Shown here piece by piece: positions 1 through 7,719 of a DNA stretch of 64,000 bases. Every line of letters starts with the position of its first letter. Positions within the stretch are counted from its first letter, which is position 1. The notes under the pieces are model-generated. The model was not told the origin of the DNA. It saw only the letters and a program-made list of their open reading frames with translations, and ran no database searches. Position numbers and translations under genes: made by a program. The DNA is from Mordavella massiliensis (lineage in GTDB: Bacteria > Bacillota > Clostridia > Lachnospirales > Lachnospiraceae), in assembly GCF_016901695.1 (NCBI RefSeq), contig NZ_JACJKS010000006.1, positions 115,494 to 179,493 on the forward strand, read 5' to 3'.

Positions 1-393
1 TACTAAAAGTGGCGTAACCGCATTGAGAGCCGGGGTGTGAAAAGCCGTTCCAATGCTACGGATAAACAATACTACCATAACCATCCAGATAGGTAGCTCC
101 ATATACAATGCAACAATAGCAAGCACTGCCCCAGCTGCTGCGATAATTAAATCAGCACCAATCATTATCTTCTTCCTATCATGACGATCCACTAATACAC
201 CAATAGCTGGTCCAAAGACCGCATAGGGTAAAAAACCTACTAGTGAAGCCATAGACAAGACCATCGCAGATCCTGTTTTCTCTGTAAGGTAAAAAATGAT
301 CGCCATTTGCAGGATGGCACTAGTGATTAATGATACTGCCTGCCCTGCCCATATTGTATAAAACTTAAGTTTCCAATTGTTGTATTTTTCCAT
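1..393 (-). CDS. mef(A): Macrolide efflux MFS transporter, Mef(A)/(E) type (3' part outside window)
   Basis: The reading frame starts with ATG at 393, with AGGAGA eight bases upstream, and runs off the window after 131 residues of an expected ~405. The N-terminus MEKYNNWKLKFYTIWAGQAV and the following residues match, from memory, the Mef(A)/Mef(E) proton-driven efflux pumps that export 14- and 15-membered macrolides. Three to four hydrophobic segments are visible (about residues 11-36, 44-69, 78-95 and 98-118), with the MFS motif-A loop GVLVDRHDRKK near residue 66. The attenuator and leader peptide upstream are those known for mef/msr(D) elements, which makes the assignment firm. In such elements an msr(D) gene normally follows; it would lie outside this window. 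Base composition is clearly more AT-rich than the core genes from 2180 onward, consistent with recent transfer. Confidence 0.92.
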   Translation of the reverse strand, partial: MEKYNNWKLKFYTIWAGQAVSLITSAILQMAIIFYLTEKTGSAMVLSMASLVGFLPYAVFGPAIGVLVDRHDRKKIMIGADLIIAAAGAVLAIVALYMELPIWMVMVVLFIRSIGTAFHTPALNAVTPLLV

Positions 394-455
394 TTATATT
401 ATCTCCTGCATATTATTTTGCTTGAATTTCTATTTTGAATAGCATTCTAGGCAAT

Positions 456-499
456 AAAAAATGCAGTCCTAAATCCACAATGTGGCTTTTGGTCTGCAT
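456..499 (-). terminator. Second hairpin in the mef leader, terminator-like
   Basis: On the minus strand the arms ATGCAGACC.AAA..CCACA and TGTGG..TTT.GG.CTGCAT form a long imperfect hairpin followed by a run of T. It lies between the leader-peptide attenuator and the mef start codon, so it could act as a second attenuation or anti-termination structure. The hairpin is seen directly; its role is inferred. Confidence 0.5.
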
Positions 500-612
500 A
501 CATACAATTTGGAAACATTCATATTAAAGACATAGTTAAATAAAGGTATAGTTAAATAACTTATATCTCACCGTAACTAATGAATGCTCAATATCGTATA
601 AATAAGCACAAC

Positions 613-650
613 AAAAAAGCCTATCATCGGGGATAGATTCTGCTTTTTTA
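613..650 (-). terminator. mef attenuator (intrinsic terminator in the leader)
   Basis: On the minus strand AAAAAAGC..CTATC, loop, GATAG-GCTTTTTT forms a hairpin ending in a T-run just downstream of the MTASMRLR leader ORF. In mef/msr(D) elements this terminator stops transcription until macrolide-stalled ribosomes on the leader peptide change the RNA fold. The arrangement here matches that known system. Confidence 0.75.
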
Positions 651-658
651 TTGCCAGC

Positions 659-685
659 TTATCTTAAACGCATTGAGGCTGTCAT
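659..685 (-). CDS. Macrolide-sensing leader peptide of mef (8 aa)
   Basis: The ATG at 685 opens an 8-codon ORF reading MTASMRLR followed by TAA, preceded by a strong AGGAGG about nine bases upstream. This is the known leader peptide of mef/msr(D) loci, on which ribosomes stall in the presence of erythromycin-type drugs. The attenuator hairpin begins nine bases after its stop codon, as expected for ribosome-mediated attenuation. The leader appears intact, so the downstream efflux gene is probably still inducible. Confidence 0.82.
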   Translation of the reverse strand: MTASMRLR

Positions 686-725
686 AGTTTCGGTTCCTCC
701 TAAACTCTTATTTGTATCAGCATAT

Positions 726-754
726 ATTTTAACACAATAAGTTGTTTTAAACAA
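726..754 (-). promoter_or_regulatory. Promoter of the mef leader transcript
   Basis: Minus-strand -35 TTGTTT (749-754), 17-bp spacer, -10 TAAAAT (726-731), about 40 bases before the leader-peptide ATG. A near-perfect dyad (741-755) overlaps the -35 and could be an operator or chance. Confidence 0.6.
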
Positions 755-825
755 CGTTTAAAATTGAAAAAAGCCACGGACAGTACAACAAACATATACA
801 TCTCAGGAAGATAATATTGATTTAA

Positions 826-1194
826 TTATAGATTACCTGAATATACCGATAAGCCATGCTTAATACAATAAACAAATAGTTTGCCACCGGTAGTTATAGG
901 AAACCTACAAGTTGGACTTTGTTCTGGGTACAAGCGATTTAGAAATACTCTGTCACTTTTAACACAGGCCACAAAAGAAAGATAATGATCTTTGGTCATT
1001 GGATGGTCAAAAGTGACAAAGTAATCAGTATCTATTTCCTCTACCGTGATTTTTGGTGTAATAGTTGCAACAGTAGGCAAGATACGTTCTAACTTTCTTC
1101 CGCAGCAGAAGATAGAGGCACTTCCTGTGCTCACCAAAATATTTCCACAGGAAGGACAGACATAAAAACATACTTTATCAATATTTGAGTAATC
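826..1194 (-). pseudogene. 5'-truncated regulator with desulfoferrodoxin-like Cys-rich domain
   Basis: An open frame without any ATG runs from directly after the stop codon of the upstream lipoprotein gene (TAA at 1195-1197) to a stop at 826. It encodes about 122 residues: a CFYVCPSCGN segment, then STGSASIFCCGRKLE, then DHPMTKDHYLSFVACV and a final FVYCIKHGL. I recognise this layout (CPxCGN, CCGRKLE, HPMTK.HY) as the C-terminal rubredoxin/desulfoferrodoxin-like domain that many Clostridia carry behind an N-terminal helix-turn-helix. The DNA-binding half is missing, and the frame is fused end to end behind another gene's stop, so this is a recombination remnant. A 103-aa product from the TTG at 1137 is possible but would lack the first Cys pair. 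Identity of the parent family is a memory-based call. Confidence 0.6.
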
Positions 1195-1716
1195 TTATTC
1201 ATCCCATGCAGGATAATATATTCCAGCCCTTTTATTGCGGCTTCCCGGATCAAAATTTTCCGTATTATCCTTGATTTCTAATGTTACCATTTTAACAGAA
1301 TATAAGCCTTCCTTTTCTGGATCAATGGTGTTGCTTTCCCAATCATTAAAATAGAGAAAATATGTTTCTTCTGATGTTGTTATCTCATATTCACAATCAA
1401 TTTCTCTGGCATGTTTTCCCGATTCATAATGGGTGTTACTTGAGTATCTTGTCCTTTTAATAGACTCAACCGTTCCGTGGTATTCTGAAAAAAGATAATC
1501 ACATCCCTCGCTGAAATCGCTTGTTTCATGAAGAGCTGTTTCTGAAAAAAGTCCTTTTAATGCATCGGCGTCGTGATTTTCTATCGCCATTATTATTTGC
1601 TGGCATTTTTCATCATTTTTCTCTTCTTCAGTTTTGAATATGTTGTTTATATTACAGCCCGTCATACAAACAACAATTCCAAATAGAAGTAGAATACACA
1701 GTATGTTTCTTTTCAT
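1195..1716 (-). CDS. DUF5104-type lipoprotein
   Basis: A 173-residue protein beginning MKRNILCILLLFG with a hydrophobic signal segment and a lipobox ending MTGC, so it is probably a diacylglyceryl-anchored lipoprotein outside the membrane. The body (EEKNDEKCQQIIMAIENHDA onward) resembles the NTF2-like DUF5104 lipoproteins of Firmicutes, function unknown. The start at 1716 is chosen because GGGAG lies eight bases upstream; an upstream in-frame ATG would add eight residues before the signal peptide. It has its own good promoter (1783-1811). It sits in the AT-rich accessory block between two gene remnants, and its stop codon abuts the truncated regulator in the same frame. Confidence 0.65.
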   Translation of the reverse strand: MKRNILCILLLFGIVVCMTGCNINNIFKTEEEKNDEKCQQIIMAIENHDADALKGLFSETALHETSDFSEGCDYLFSEYHGTVESIKRTRYSSNTHYESGKHAREIDCEYEITTSEETYFLYFNDWESNTIDPEKEGLYSVKMVTLEIKDNTENFDPGSRNKRAGIYYPAWDE

Positions 1717-1782
1717 GGCGGTTACTCCCATATATTTCAACCTTTTATCTTTGTTTGCCCTCTCCTGACATTTCCTACCCTA

Positions 1783-1811
1783 ATTATAATGAAGTGTAAT
1801 ACTTCATGCAA
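1783..1811 (-). promoter_or_regulatory. Promoter of the DUF5104-type lipoprotein, with spacer dyad
   Basis: Minus-strand -35 TTGCAT (1806-1811), 17-bp spacer, -10 TATAAT (1783-1788). The spacer and its edge contain the dyad GAAGT-GTAAT-ACTTC (1791-1805), which could be an operator lying between the two promoter boxes. Confidence 0.65.
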
Positions 1812-1890
1812 TGAGACGGTTTGAAAAACATATCAACTCATAGGGAAAGCAAAAAGTCAACCGAAACAGAGGAAGAAATTCTTTATATAA

Positions 1891-2118
1891 TTATTCTTGA
1901 ATCCTTTTATAACATGTGTCCAGTCGTTGCTCAATCTCTTGCTGAGCCAAGTTTGCATCATCAAAAGAAAAAATCGCATTAGAAGCATTCTTACCTGCTT
2001 CACATCGGCACAAAAGCATTCCCCAGTTTGGGTAGGTATAATAATTTACTTCACCAGTTGAAAATCCTTGTTCTTCCGGCAATTTTACCTTTGGAACATT
2101 TACAGAATTTCCATTTTG
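1891..2118 (-). pseudogene. 5'-truncated ORF, C-terminal remnant of unknown protein
   Basis: The open frame extends from a stop at 2119-2121 down to TAA at 1891, about 75 residues containing VPKVKLPEEQGFSTGEVNYY and an end of QRLDTCYKRIQE. There is no ATG start and no ribosome site in front; the only in-frame start is a TTG at 2082. The frame begins at once after the T-run of the rlmI terminator, so its N-terminal part was probably lost at the junction between accessory and core DNA. I do not recognise the family. Confidence 0.4.
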
Positions 2119-2123
2119 TCAGC

Positions 2124-2161
2124 AAAAAGCCCTGGCAGTTTTACTATTAACTGTCAGGGCT
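2124..2161 (-). terminator. Intrinsic terminator of rlmI
   Basis: Minus-strand arms AGCCCTGACAGTT and AACTGCCAGGGCT (13 bp, one G-T pair, 8-base loop) followed by TTTTT. It lies about 20 bases after the rlmI stop. Confidence 0.85.
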
Positions 2162-2179
2162 TTCCGGACGTTTCCGCCC

Positions 2180-3385
2180 CTATTTCTCCTCGCACACCTG
2201 GAAGATATAAAACTTCAGATAGTACGAATCCCCGGCTCCCCACAGGATCGGATGATCCGGCGCCTGTGTGCGGAACTCCACCTGCCGCAGCCGCTTATGC
2301 ACATTCTGCGCCGCCTGCCCGATGGTCTTGGCAAAGAGCTCCGGATCCATGAAATGTGAGCAGGAGCAGGTCGCCAGGTAACCGCCGTCTTTCACCAGCT
2401 TCATCCCACGCAGGTTGATCTCACGATAACCTTTTACCGCTTTCTTGATGGAGCTTCTGGACTTTGTAAAGGCCGGCGGGTCCAGGATGACCACGTCGAA
2501 CTTCTCTCCCTGCTTCTCCAGCCGCGGGAGCAGCTCGAACACATCCTCGCAGAGAAATTCCACCCGGTCGGAAAGGCCGTTCAGTTCCGCGTTTTCTCTT
2601 GCCTGGGCCACGCCCAGCTCCGAGGCGTCCACGCCCAGCACATGCTCCGCCCCGGCCAGTCCCGCGTTGAGGGCGAAGGAGCCGGTGTGGGTAAAGCAGT
2701 CCAGCACCCGGGCGCCTCTGCACAGGTTCGCCGCTGCCCGGCGGTTGTATTTCTGATCCAGGAAGAATCCGGTCTTCTGCCCGTCTTTGACATCCACGTA
2801 GTAGCGCACGCCGTTCTCCAGGATCTCTACTTTCGTGTCGAAGGGTTCGCCGAGGAAACCCTTGATGCGCTCCATTCCTTCCTGTTCGCGCACCTTGGCG
2901 TCGCTCCGCTCATAGACGCCCCGGATGTGGATGCCGTCGGCCTCCATCAGTTCTTTCAGGATATCCACGATCATCCCCTTGAACCGGTCGATCCCCAGCG
3001 CCAGGGACTCCACCACCAGCACGTCGGCGAATTTATCGACCACCAGACCCGGCAGGAAGTCCGCTTCGCCGAAGATGACGCGGCAGCTGGAAATGTCGTC
3101 CATGACTTTCTTCCGGTACTCCCACGCATTCTGCACGCGCATCCGGATAAACGCCTCATCGATCTGTGCGTCCCGGTCTCTTGTCATCATGCGGACTGTC
3201 AGTTTGGAATGCCGGTTGATGAATCCTTTCCCCAGGGGATACCCGTCAAAATCATGGACGGCAACGATATCCCCGTCCGCGAAGCTCCCCATGATGCTCT
3301 CTATCTCATTATCATAGATCCAGGGACCGCCCTGCTTGAAGGTGCGCCCTGCGCCTTTCTTTAATGTAACCACTGCATTTGACAT
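2180..3385 (-). CDS. rlmI: Class I SAM-dependent 23S rRNA methyltransferase, RlmI type
   Basis: A 401-aa protein with the RlmI layout: an N-terminal PUA-like RNA-binding part (about 1-80), a linker domain, and a Rossmann methyltransferase. GQKTGFFLDQ (about 200-210) precedes the SAM-binding RVLDCFTHTGSFALNAG (about 225-241). The catalytic signatures are DPPAFTKS near 303 and CSCSHFM near 345, with a cysteine positioned for m5C chemistry. RlmI in E. coli makes m5C1962 in 23S rRNA; the same site is inferred here. ATG at 3385 is preceded by GGGAGGAAAAGCG. It lies 36 bases after the AAA/DUF234 gene on the same strand, so the two may share a transcript. Confidence 0.88.
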   Translation of the reverse strand: MSNAVVTLKKGAGRTFKQGGPWIYDNEIESIMGSFADGDIVAVHDFDGYPLGKGFINRHSKLTVRMMTRDRDAQIDEAFIRMRVQNAWEYRKKVMDDISSCRVIFGEADFLPGLVVDKFADVLVVESLALGIDRFKGMIVDILKELMEADGIHIRGVYERSDAKVREQEGMERIKGFLGEPFDTKVEILENGVRYYVDVKDGQKTGFFLDQKYNRRAAANLCRGARVLDCFTHTGSFALNAGLAGAEHVLGVDASELGVAQARENAELNGLSDRVEFLCEDVFELLPRLEKQGEKFDVVILDPPAFTKSRSSIKKAVKGYREINLRGMKLVKDGGYLATCSCSHFMDPELFAKTIGQAAQNVHKRLRQVEFRTQAPDHPILWGAGDSYYLKFYIFQVCEEK

Positions 3386-3421
3386 CGCTTTTCCTCCCGC
3401 TCTTTCTCCTGTTTTTTCTGT

Positions 3422-4849
3422 TTATTTCCTGTATAAATCATCCAGACTGAACGTCCTCACATCCTCAGGGGCCTCCTTCTCATACCATCCTGTAAATCCG
3501 CCTCTGGAAAACAGCAGGTACTGAACAATTCTGTAGTGTGATGGGATCGCTCTGCTCCTTCGCACCAGTGTTTCCAGCACGTCCCGGCCGGTCTTCTCAT
3601 TCCTGAATTTACATTCTCCCACGATCATTGCCCTCTCAGATGGCGCCAGTCCGACTACATCCACATCTGCGCTCTGTATCTTTTTCTGACCTGCGTCATT
3701 TTCGATGATCTCCGTCCCCCACCAGGTCCCGACCTGCGTCACAAAACAGTTCAGGTTCCCGTCCAGTCCTTCCCGAAGTATATAATACCGGCACATTTCC
3801 TCAAATACGTTTCCCATGAAAGTATGAAGCTGCGGCCTGACAATTTTATTGTAATACACATCTCCCTTTCCTATCTCGACAGAGCTTGCCGCGGCAGGAA
3901 CAAAGGCATACCAGAAACGGAACATCTGATCTTTCAGGATATATTGTGTTTTCTTCCGGTTCTTTTCTTCTGTAATACAATGTCTTTTTTCTACCAGTCC
4001 CACACTGATCAGTTTATTCAGTGAATAGAGAACCGTGGCTTCCTTTTCATGTATTTTATCTGCAATGATATTCAGCGCAGTTTCTCCTGATGCGATCTGC
4101 TCGATAATGTTATTTACGATCGCCGTATCCGAAAATTCCTGTGCGAGGAGATTCCGCGCCTCATCATACAGATATCCTGTTTTTGTAAAGAACTGTTCCG
4201 TGATATTTTCATCCAGGCTCCTGCTGTCATCCAGCATCGAAAGATATTTCGCCACTCCTCCTGTGATCCCGTAACAGACGGCCTTATCTTCATTCGAATA
4301 TCCCGGGACGAACTCTGCCGACTCAAGATAGTCGAACGGCTCCAGCCGGATCTGTATCGTCCGCCGTCCAAACAACGGACTTTTTTCACTTAATACTTTA
4401 TCTTCCATAAAGCTTAGCGAAGAACCGCATACTATAAACAACATATTTTTCTTTGCCCAGTCTCCGTCCGCATATTTCTGGAAAACAGAAAGTACACTTT
4501 CGTCTTTTTCAGCCCAATAAGGTATCTCATCAATAATAAACACGATCTTTTCGTCAGAGATCTGAGCGCTTACAAAAGAAAGAACGTCTTCCAGCTCATG
4601 AAATGACACTTGCGCCATAGCAGGTGCAAGAACAGCCATCACTTCTTTACTCAGAAGTTCTGTATTCCGCCTTGATCCGACTTTTGTCGCCACGTAATAC
4701 ACTGCCTTTTTATCCTGAATAAACTTCGTAAGCAGCGTAGATTTTCCAATCCGCCTTCTCCCGTAAATAACCGCCATATGAAATCCTTCTGTTTCATACA
4801 GTTCATTCAGTTTTTTCAACTCTTCTTTCCGCCCGATAAAGCGCTCCAC
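3422..4849 (-). CDS. AAA ATPase with C-terminal DUF234 nuclease-like domain
   Basis: A 475-aa protein starting with GTG at 4849 behind GGAGGGATATT. The N-terminal half is an archaeal-type AAA ATPase: FIGRKEEL at the start, Walker A GRRRIGKST (about 30-38), Walker B IVFIIDEIPYW (about 103-113), and a sensor-like LFIVCGSS. A winged-helix-like middle part follows. The C-terminal DUF234 part contains DVDVVGLAP...VGECKFR, the D..ECK arrangement of restriction-like (PD-D/ExK) nuclease folds. Such proteins are common in Archaea and gut Clostridia, often in many copies; their role is not established. The gene is more AT-rich than its neighbours and has three iterons in its promoter region, suggesting autoregulation or a mobile history. 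Confidence 0.82.
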   Translation of the reverse strand: MERFIGRKEELKKLNELYETEGFHMAVIYGRRRIGKSTLLTKFIQDKKAVYYVATKVGSRRNTELLSKEVMAVLAPAMAQVSFHELEDVLSFVSAQISDEKIVFIIDEIPYWAEKDESVLSVFQKYADGDWAKKNMLFIVCGSSLSFMEDKVLSEKSPLFGRRTIQIRLEPFDYLESAEFVPGYSNEDKAVCYGITGGVAKYLSMLDDSRSLDENITEQFFTKTGYLYDEARNLLAQEFSDTAIVNNIIEQIASGETALNIIADKIHEKEATVLYSLNKLISVGLVEKRHCITEEKNRKKTQYILKDQMFRFWYAFVPAAASSVEIGKGDVYYNKIVRPQLHTFMGNVFEEMCRYYILREGLDGNLNCFVTQVGTWWGTEIIENDAGQKKIQSADVDVVGLAPSERAMIVGECKFRNEKTGRDVLETLVRRSRAIPSHYRIVQYLLFSRGGFTGWYEKEAPEDVRTFSLDDLYRK

Positions 4850-4890
4850 AATATCCCTCCATTCACTGTTTCAGTTTCCCCGGAAATCGT

Positions 4891-4932
4891 TTTTATTAAA
4901 ATACATTTTATTAAAATTAATTTTAACTAAAT
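4891..4932. repeat. Three 12-bp iterons at exact 15-bp period before the AAA/DUF234 gene
   Basis: TTTTATTAAAAT occurs at 4891-4902 and 4906-4917, and TTTTAACTAAAT at 4921-4932. They lie between the -10 box and the start codon, covering the expected transcription start. The spacing of 15 bp is exact. A repeated operator for a repressor is the simplest reading. Confidence 0.6.
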
Positions 4933-4958
4933 TATAACACATATTTCCGTTTTATAAA
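4931..4958 (-). promoter_or_regulatory. Promoter of the AAA/DUF234 gene
   Basis: Minus-strand extended -10 TGTTATAAT (-10 hexamer 4931-4936) with a weak -35 TTTATA (4953-4958) at 16 bp. The leader of about 75 bases carries the iterons. Confidence 0.6.
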
Positions 4959-4987
4959 GAGTTTTTTTTGCATCTGTCAGCTTCATT

Positions 4988-5014
4988 AAAAAAAGGGACG
5001 ACCGAAGTCGTCCC
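4988..5014 (-). terminator. Intrinsic terminator of copA
   Basis: Minus-strand GGGACGAC-TTCG-GTCGTCCC followed by seven T: a perfect 8-bp stem with a stable TTCG loop, 12 bases after the copA stop codon. Confidence 0.93.
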
Positions 5015-5026
5015 GCAAGATCCTTT

Positions 5027-5242
5027 TTACTGTGCCTGGCAGCTCACCGGCTCATATCCGGCGTCCTTCACCGCATCCAGGAGCACCTGGTCCGCCACGT
5101 CCTCTTTGAGGGAGACGGTGGCTGTCTTTGCCTCCAGGTCCACCTCGGCGCTCTCCACGCCCGCCACGCCCGCCAGGGCCTTCTCCACGTGCATCTTGCA
5201 GTGGTTGCACATCATACCTTCTACTGTCAGTACTTTCTTCAT
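5027..5242 (-). other. Possible internal translation start giving a free CopZ-like chaperone (71 aa)
   Basis: Inside copA the in-frame ATG at 5242 (MKKVLTVEGMMCNHC) begins exactly at the C-terminal HMA domain. It is preceded by AGGAAAGGAC with about eight bases of spacing, an excellent ribosome site with no coding reason to be there. A 71-aa product would have the size of a normal CopZ chaperone. This is an inference; the site could also be the trace of an ancestral gene fusion. Confidence 0.45.
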
Positions 5243-7657
5243 CGTTACCAGTCCTTTCCTGTTTTCATTTTCTTCTTTTCCATCCATCCCGTCCGGAGCC
5301 GCCCTGTTCTCTGTCCGTGCCTCCTCGTCCGCATCTGCTGTACCCGGAGCCTGAAAGAACCGCAGCCGCAGCGCGTTGGTCACCACGCACACGGAGGACA
5401 GGCTCATGGCTGCGGAGCCGATCATGGGGCTTAAGCGCAGACCGAAGGCCGGGAACAGGACGCCCGCCGCCACAGGGATGCCCAGGATGTTGTAGAAGAA
5501 CGCCCAGAACAGGTTCATGTGGATGTTCCGGATGACAGCCCTGCTCAGCTCGATGGCCGTCACTACGTCCTGCAGGGAATCCTTCATGAGCACCACGTCC
5601 GCCGACTCGATGGCAATGTCCGTACCCGCCCCGATGGCGATGCCGATGTCGGCCCGGATGAGAGCCGGCGCGTCGTTGATGCCGTCCCCCACCATGGCCA
5701 CCTTATGGCCTTTCTCCTGCCAGGAGCGGACGCAGGCCTCCTTCTGGGTGGGCAGCACGTCCGACACAGCCTCGGCGATGTCCAGCTCCTTCTGGATGGC
5801 CTCAGCCGTCACCTTGTTGTCGCCGGTCAGCATGACCACCGTAAGTCCCATTTCCTTCAATCTGCGTATGGCGTGCCGGCTCGTCTCCCGCACTGTGTCC
5901 GCCACGGCGATGATGCCCGCCGGGCGTCCGTCGCAGACGAAGAGGAGGGGGGTCTTTCCCTGGGAGGCGTACGTCCGCATGCGGGCGGCAACCCTCTCTT
6001 TCTCCGCCGCGTCTAGAAAGCCCTGCTCTTCCTCCACAAAGGCCAGGTTGCCGGCCAGCCAGTCACTTTCTTCCACCCGGGCCGTCACGCCCCGGCCGGG
6101 CCGGGCCTCAAAGAGACGGGCCTGCAGGTGCATGGCTCCGTCTTTCTTTGCCCGCTCTACCACGGCCTGGGCCAGGGGATGCTCGCTCCCCGCCTCCACA
6201 GCCGCACCGTGGGCGAGGAAGGACCGCTCGTCAAACCGCTCCCTGTCCAGGACCTCCAGATCCGTCACAGCGGGATGGCCCGTTGTGATGGTGCCCGTCT
6301 TATCCAGGATCACCGTGTCGATGGAGTGGAGATTCTCCAGGCTTTCGGCGGATTTGACAAGGATGCCCTGCTCCGCCGCGCGGCCGGTCCCCACCATGAT
6401 GGCCACCGGGGTGGCAAGCCCCAGGGCGCAGGGGCAGGAGATCACGAGCACGGAGATGGCGTTGGAGAGGGCGAACTCAAAGGTCTGCCCTGCCAGGATC
6501 CACACGGCGGCCGTCACAATGGCAATGAGGATCACGACCGGGACGAAGACGCCGCTGACCCTGTCCGCCAGCCTGGCGATGGGCGCTTTGGAGTTGCCCG
6601 CCTCGTCCACGAGACGGATGATCTGGGAGAGGGTCGTGTCCTCCCCCACCCTGGACGCCCGGAACCGGAAGGAGCCGTTCCTGTTGATGGTCGCGGAGAT
6701 CACGGTGTCTCCGGGAAGCTTCTCCACCGGGATGCTCTCCCCGGTGATGGCCGCCTGGTCCACGAAGCCGTTCCCCTCTGTCACGACGCCGTCCACCGGG
6801 ATGCTCTCCCCGGGACGGATCACCACGATGTCCCCGGCTGCCACCTGCTCTGCAGGCACGGTCACTTCCTGCCCGTCCTTCAGGACGACCGCCGTTTTGG
6901 GCGCCAGATCCACCAGTTTGCCGAGGGCGTCGGACGTCTTTGCCTTAGACCTTGCCTCCAGATATTTCCCGACCGTCACAAGGGTCAGGATCATGGCCGA
7001 CGACTCAAAGTACAGGGCGTGGGCGTACTCGTGCACCACCGCCATATCCTGGTGCCCGAACCCCCAGGCCATCCGGTACATGGCGAAGAGCCCGTATACA
7101 AGGGACGCCCCGGAGCCGATGGCCACCAGAGAATCCATGTTGGGAGCCCGGTGTGCCAGTGCCTTCAGCCCCACCTGATAGAACTTCCGGTTGAGCACCA
7201 GGACCGGCACCGTGAGGATGAGCTGTGTGAGGGCCGAGATCATGGCGTTCTCCATGCCGGTCAGGATGCCCGGGACGGGGAGGCCGAGCATGGCCCCCAT
7301 GGCCACATACATAAGCGGGACAAGAAGAATGACCGATGAGATGAGACGCACCTTCATGCTGCGCCGCTCCTCATCAGCCCTGTCCTGGCGGGCCTGCCAC
7401 TCGCTGCGGAAGCCCCCCTTTCTGCTCCCGGCCTCCGGGGCTTTGTCCGCCTCGGAAGCCCCGTAGCCGATGCCCTCCACTGCACGGATGATGGAGGCGG
7501 CGTCCAGCTTCGTCTCATCGTAGTCCACCGTCATCTGATTTGCCAGAAGGCTGACATTCACATCCGTCACGCCGTCCAGCTTCTGTACGCACCGGGTCAC
7601 ATTGGCCTGGCAGGCCGCGCAGGTCATGCCGGTCACGTTATATTTTTCTTTCTTCAT
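5027..7657 (-). CDS. copA: Copper-translocating P1B ATPase with N- and C-terminal metal-binding domains
   Basis: An 876-aa inner-membrane pump. Order of parts: N-terminal HMA domain with MTCAAC (10-15), eight expected transmembrane helices, TGES of the actuator domain (near 285), the intramembrane CPC of SCPCALGLATP, phosphorylation site DKTGTITTG, SEHPLAQ, and GDGINDAPAL of the hinge. CPC plus GMTCAAC marks a Cu(I) exporter. After an acidic/polar linker there is a second HMA domain (about 806-876) with MMCNHCKMH, which looks like a CopZ chaperone fused to the pump. The methionine at residue 806 has its own good ribosome site. The promoter region carries copper-type operators. No separate csoR or copZ gene is seen next to it. 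Confidence 0.93.
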   Translation of the reverse strand: MKKEKYNVTGMTCAACQANVTRCVQKLDGVTDVNVSLLANQMTVDYDETKLDAASIIRAVEGIGYGASEADKAPEAGSRKGGFRSEWQARQDRADEERRSMKVRLISSVILLVPLMYVAMGAMLGLPVPGILTGMENAMISALTQLILTVPVLVLNRKFYQVGLKALAHRAPNMDSLVAIGSGASLVYGLFAMYRMAWGFGHQDMAVVHEYAHALYFESSAMILTLVTVGKYLEARSKAKTSDALGKLVDLAPKTAVVLKDGQEVTVPAEQVAAGDIVVIRPGESIPVDGVVTEGNGFVDQAAITGESIPVEKLPGDTVISATINRNGSFRFRASRVGEDTTLSQIIRLVDEAGNSKAPIARLADRVSGVFVPVVILIAIVTAAVWILAGQTFEFALSNAISVLVISCPCALGLATPVAIMVGTGRAAEQGILVKSAESLENLHSIDTVILDKTGTITTGHPAVTDLEVLDRERFDERSFLAHGAAVEAGSEHPLAQAVVERAKKDGAMHLQARLFEARPGRGVTARVEESDWLAGNLAFVEEEQGFLDAAEKERVAARMRTYASQGKTPLLFVCDGRPAGIIAVADTVRETSRHAIRRLKEMGLTVVMLTGDNKVTAEAIQKELDIAEAVSDVLPTQKEACVRSWQEKGHKVAMVGDGINDAPALIRADIGIAIGAGTDIAIESADVVLMKDSLQDVVTAIELSRAVIRNIHMNLFWAFFYNILGIPVAAGVLFPAFGLRLSPMIGSAAMSLSSVCVVTNALRLRFFQAPGTADADEEARTENRAAPDGMDGKEENENRKGLVTMKKVLTVEGMMCNHCKMHVEKALAGVAGVESAEVDLEAKTATVSLKEDVADQVLLDAVKDAGYEPVSCQAQ

Positions 7658-7693
7658 ATACCAGGGTCACCTTCCTTTTCTGCTCAGTTGTTT

Positions 7694-7710
7694 ATACCCC
7701 CTGTTGGTAT
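7694..7710. promoter_or_regulatory. CsoR-type copper operator downstream of the copA -10
   Basis: ATACCCCCTGTTGGTAT is a 17-bp pseudo-dyad with a C/G tract between ATACC and GGTAT, the form typical of CsoR operators. It lies just past the expected transcription start. The regulator itself is not in the window. Confidence 0.55.
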
Positions 7711-7719
7711 TTCAGTGCT

